From Pseudomonadota bacterium (lineage in GTDB: Bacteria > Pseudomonadota > Gammaproteobacteria > Burkholderiales > Rhodocyclaceae): DNA of 64,000 nucleotides. The notes beneath the pieces are model-generated. The model had not been told where the DNA came from, did no database searches, and saw only the letters and a list, made by a program, of their open reading frames with translations. Both the position numbers and the translations under genes were made by a program. The stretch covers positions 310,001 to 374,000 of the forward strand of contig JAFEDJ010000054.1 of NCBI GenBank assembly GCA_018241685.1, given 5' to 3'. This document shows, piece after piece, positions 61,906-64,000 of this stretch; the stretch's first letter is position 1; the number at the start of each line of letters is the position of its first letter.

Positions 61906-63210
61906 TCAGGCCACGGCCGCTTGGGGCGGCTCGGCCTCGGCCCCTTGCGCAATGCGCCCGGCGATCACGCCGGCCAGGTGGCGGGCGTCGTCGGCGATGC
62001 CCAGGAAACGCCCGGAACCCCAGGTGTGCAGCCACGGCAGGCCCAGGAAGTACAGGCCCGGCACCGGCGACACGCCGCGCTGGTACTTGGGATGGCCGCG
62101 CCCGTCGAAGGCCGGCAGCTCGATCCAGCGGTAGTCCGGGCGGAAGCCGATGGCCCACACGATGGTGGTGATGCCGGCCGCCGTGCAGTCCACGCTCAGC
62201 GGGTCGGCCTCCGGCGCCCACACCTTGCTGAAGGCCGGCTCTTCCGGCGCGTCGATGCCGTGGGCGGCGATGTACTTGTCGATGTCGTTGCGGATACTGA
62301 CGTAGACCTCGTCGGCGTCGTCCAGGTTGGCCGTCAGGTCGGGCAGGAACTCCAGCGTGGCGCCCTGGATGTTGGCCAGGCTGCCGTAGAGCCTGACCCC
62401 ATCCCGCGCGAAGCGGCGCAGGTCGATCTCGTGGCCGCCGTCGCGCCCGGTCATGTAGTGGTTGGTCTTCTCGCGGGCCTTCTCGCCGAGGGGATGGCGA
62501 TCGACGGTCAGCTCGTAGTAGCCCATGTCCATCAGCCACTCGGTCGCCTCGCGGCCGCGATAGACGCGCGGCGAGCGCGGCGCCGGGCCGACGCAGAGGT
62601 GCACCTTGCGGCTGGCCAGGTGCAGGTCCTCCATGATCTGCACGCCGGACTGGCCGGAGCCCACCACCAGCACCTCGCCGGCCGGCAGGGATTCCGGGTT
62701 GCGGTAGTCCACCGAGTGCACCTGGTGGATGTGGGCCGGCAGGCTGGCCGCGTAGGCCGGCACGATGGGAATGTCGTAGCCGCCGGTGGCCACCACGATG
62801 TGGTCGGTGGTGAAGTGGCCGGCGCTGGTGCTCACCTCCAGCCGGCCGGACTTGCCGCGCAGCACGTGGTTGACCGCCACGCCCTCCACGATGGGCGGCG
62901 CGATCTTGCGGGCGAAGGCCTCCACGTAGTCGACGATCTGGTCCTTCAGCATGAAGCCCTGGGGGTCGTCGCCTTGATAGGGGAAGTCCGGCAGGCGGCA
63001 CTGCCAGTTCGGCGTGACCAGGCAGAAGGTGTCCCAGCGGTCGTTGCGCCAGGAATGGGCGACCCGGTTCTTCTCGAAGACGATGTGGGCGATGCCGTGC
63101 TGCTGCAGGAAGTGGCTGGTGGACAGACCGGCCTGGCCGCCGCCGACGATCACCACGGGATAGTCGCGGCGCGCCAGCAGCTGGGTGGATTGGGGAAACA
63201 GGGTGTTCAT
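61906..63210 (-). CDS. MSMEG_0569-family flavin-dependent oxidoreductase
   Basis: A 434-residue flavoprotein. [19 protein letters not shown] is the FAD loop, [15 protein letters not shown] the NAD(P)H loop, and [16 protein letters not shown] and [16 protein letters not shown] match the family that sits in Nit1C-type clusters. FAD-dependent monooxygenase activity is expected. AAGGAG lies 6 bases before the ATG. It lies between the MSMEG_0570-like gene and the LnmK-like gene. The family link to nitrogen starvation and cyanide use is from literature on those clusters. Confidence 0.88.
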   Translation of the reverse strand: MNTLFPQSTQLLARRDYPVVIVGGGQAGLSTSHFLQQHGIAHIVFEKNRVAHSWRNDRWDTFCLVTPNWQCRLPDFPYQGDDPQGFMLKDQIVDYVEAFARKIAPPIVEGVAVNHVLRGKSGRLEVSTSAGHFTTDHIVVATGGYDIPIVPAYAASLPAHIHQVHSVDYRNPESLPAGEVLVVGSGQSGVQIMEDLHLASRKVHLCVGPAPRSPRVYRGREATEWLMDMGYYELTVDRHPLGEKAREKTNHYMTGRDGGHEIDLRRFARDGVRLYGSLANIQGATLEFLPDLTANLDDADEVYVSIRNDIDKYIAAHGIDAPEEPAFSKVWAPEADPLSVDCTAAGITTIVWAIGFRPDYRWIELPAFDGRGHPKYQRGVSPVPGLYFLGLPWLHTWGSGRFLGIADDARHLAGVIAGRIAQGAEAEPPQAAVA

Positions 63211-63277
63211 GACGGCTCCTTGAAAAGAGGATGGACGCGGGAATGGATGGGCAAAGACGGCGGGAACGGGCGGCGGC

Positions 63278-63571
63278 TCAGCGCGCGCCGGGCTGGAAGG
63301 ACTCGACCTGCACCGTGCCGTCGCTCCCCTCGAAGGGGCGGGCGGCGTCGCGGATGCGGCCGAGCTGGTCCATGGCGCTGGAGCAGAAGTAGCCGTACTT
63401 CTGCTGGACCCGCGCGCTGGCCTCGCCGAGGGCCTGCTCGCAGCGCTGTACGAAGTCGGCCACCGGGTAGCTGCGGCCGGGCTGCAGGAAATCGCCGATC
63501 ACCAGGGACGGCGAATAGCAGCGCTCCTCGCGGCCGTCGGGCCAGCGGACGTGGAAGTACATTTCAGGCAT
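63278..63571 (-). CDS. MSMEG_0570-family nitrogen starvation response protein
   Basis: A 97-residue protein. MPEMYFHVRWPDGREERCYSPS and IGDFLQPGRSYPVADFV are characteristic of this small family. Cys in EERCYSP and FCSSAMD are conserved. Function unknown; it always sits in the same cluster type as the flavoprotein and the glycosyltransferase. AAGGAG before the ATG overlaps the end of the glycosyltransferase gene by 8 bp, a sign of coupling. Confidence 0.88.
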   Translation of the reverse strand: MPEMYFHVRWPDGREERCYSPSLVIGDFLQPGRSYPVADFVQRCEQALGEASARVQQKYGYFCSSAMDQLGRIRDAARPFEGSDGTVQVESFQPGAR

Positions 63572-64000
63572 GGTTGAACTCCTTTGCAGGTTGGGAGACA
63601 GGAAGCGGCAGGTCCGCCACGGCCCGGTAGGCCGGCAGGTGGGCGCGGGCGCAGGTCGGCCAGTCGTGGCGGACGGCCACCTGGAAGCCGCGGGCGACGA
63701 TGCGCTCGCGGGTGCCGGGCATCAGCGCCCGGCACATGGCGTTGGCGATGGAATCCGGGTCGTCGGGATCGGCCCACAGGCAGTCCCCGTCGGCGAGGAA
63801 GTCGGTGAAGGGCGCGATCTGCGACACCACCACCGGTGTGCCGCAGGCCATCGCCTCGACGATGGCCAGACCGAAACCCTCGACACGGGACGGGAAGACC
63901 AGCGCATCGGCGAGCCGGTACAGCGGCGCCATATCGGCATCGGCCAGCACGCCGGCGAGGATCACCGGCACGTCCGGCGGCAGCGGCTGGCCGTCGTCCG
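63564..64000 (-). CDS. Glycosyltransferase (MSMEG_0565 type), C-terminal part
   Basis: The frame is open to the window edge, so only the last 145 codons are seen. MAPLYRLADALVFPSRVEGFGLAI, EAMACGTPVVVSQIAPFTDF and WADPDDPDSIANAM are the GT4-type donor-sugar domain (GT-B fold) with E-x7-E-like Glu residues. In related clusters this gene is the MSMEG_0565 family. It is the upstream end of the visible cluster; nitrilase, radical SAM, acetyltransferase and AIR-synthase-like genes would be expected to the right. Confidence 0.8.
   Translation of the reverse strand, partial: DDGQPLPPDVPVILAGVLADADMAPLYRLADALVFPSRVEGFGLAIVEAMACGTPVVVSQIAPFTDFLADGDCLWADPDDPDSIANAMCRALMPGTRERIVARGFQVAVRHDWPTCARAHLPAYRAVADLPLPVSQPAKEFNHA

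Noticed and set aside
60968-63001. A fusion protein joining the LnmK-like domain to a long N-terminal extension
   Set aside because: The extension is an off-frame reading of the flavoprotein gene. The LnmK-like gene has its own AGGAGG and ATG at 61876.

Overview
The window is about 64 kb of GC-rich, densely coding chromosome. The gene content points to a betaproteobacterium, most likely of the Rhodocyclales type (Azospira, Zoogloea, Thauera or Azoarcus-like). Supporting signs are DUF1840, DUF2782 beside polA and a LOG-family gene, dapF-DUF484, a long-form queF joined to murB, and many c-di-GMP and hybrid-kinase genes. The taxon is an inference from gene families; no rRNA or tRNA gene is present to confirm it.

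Layout. (1) 1-3602: the last genes of what looks like an extracellular contractile injection system (eCIS) locus: the C-terminus of an AAA+ ATPase and a 1,057-residue DUF4157 protein with a long amphipathic middle and a nuclease-like tail, a strong candidate for an injected toxin. (2) 3606-11193: a TauE/SafE permease, then a signalling block (MASE1-CHASE hybrid kinase, HD-GYP phosphodiesterase, PAS hybrid kinase) and a small secreted His/Pro/Tyr-rich protein. (3) 11200-19050: small metabolism and transport genes (MOSC, ROK kinase, RarD, DUF1840), a divergent cysteine hydrolase/LysR pair with a dyad between them, a serine-hydrolase lipoprotein and a degenerate EAL protein. (4) 19063-25090: a diheme peroxidase lipoprotein with a two-domain oxidoreductase-like lipoprotein, a norD without its usual partners, and 3-hydroxybutyrate dehydrogenase. 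(5) 25326-32093: cupins, a membrane protein, a PhnD-like binding protein coupled to a GGDEF/EAL receptor, a hydrolase and hypothetical genes.

(6) 32175-50289: mostly housekeeping: queF-murB, a CheY-like regulator, a lytic transglycosylase, polA, a LOG-family gene, DUF2782, sppA, a CoA-binding protein, dapF, DUF484, rlmI, a winged-helix regulator, and ruvA and ruvB separated by an AI-2E-type permease. A 125-bp imperfect palindrome sits after DUF484, where xerC is common in related genomes; a different long palindrome follows the hydroxybutyrate dehydrogenase gene. (7) 50286-57905: a UbiA/MenA prenyltransferase, an O-antigen-ligase-like membrane protein with an extra beta-type insertion, a rearrangement scar made of two broken beta-oxidation genes, then intact hydroxyacyl-CoA dehydrogenase and enoyl-CoA hydratase genes and a TPR protein. 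(8) 57994-64000: a multi-PAS hybrid kinase converging on the end of a Nit1C-type (MSMEG_0565-0572-like) nitrogen-starvation/cyanide-assimilation cluster: glycosyltransferase, MSMEG_0570-like protein, flavoprotein, and an LnmK-like (Pnap_2097-type) protein as last gene.

The most notable points are the eCIS payload candidate, the Nit1C cluster carrying an LnmK-like gene, the scar at 53.78-54.36 kb, and the two long palindromes. No CRISPR array, tRNA, rRNA or insertion sequence was seen.
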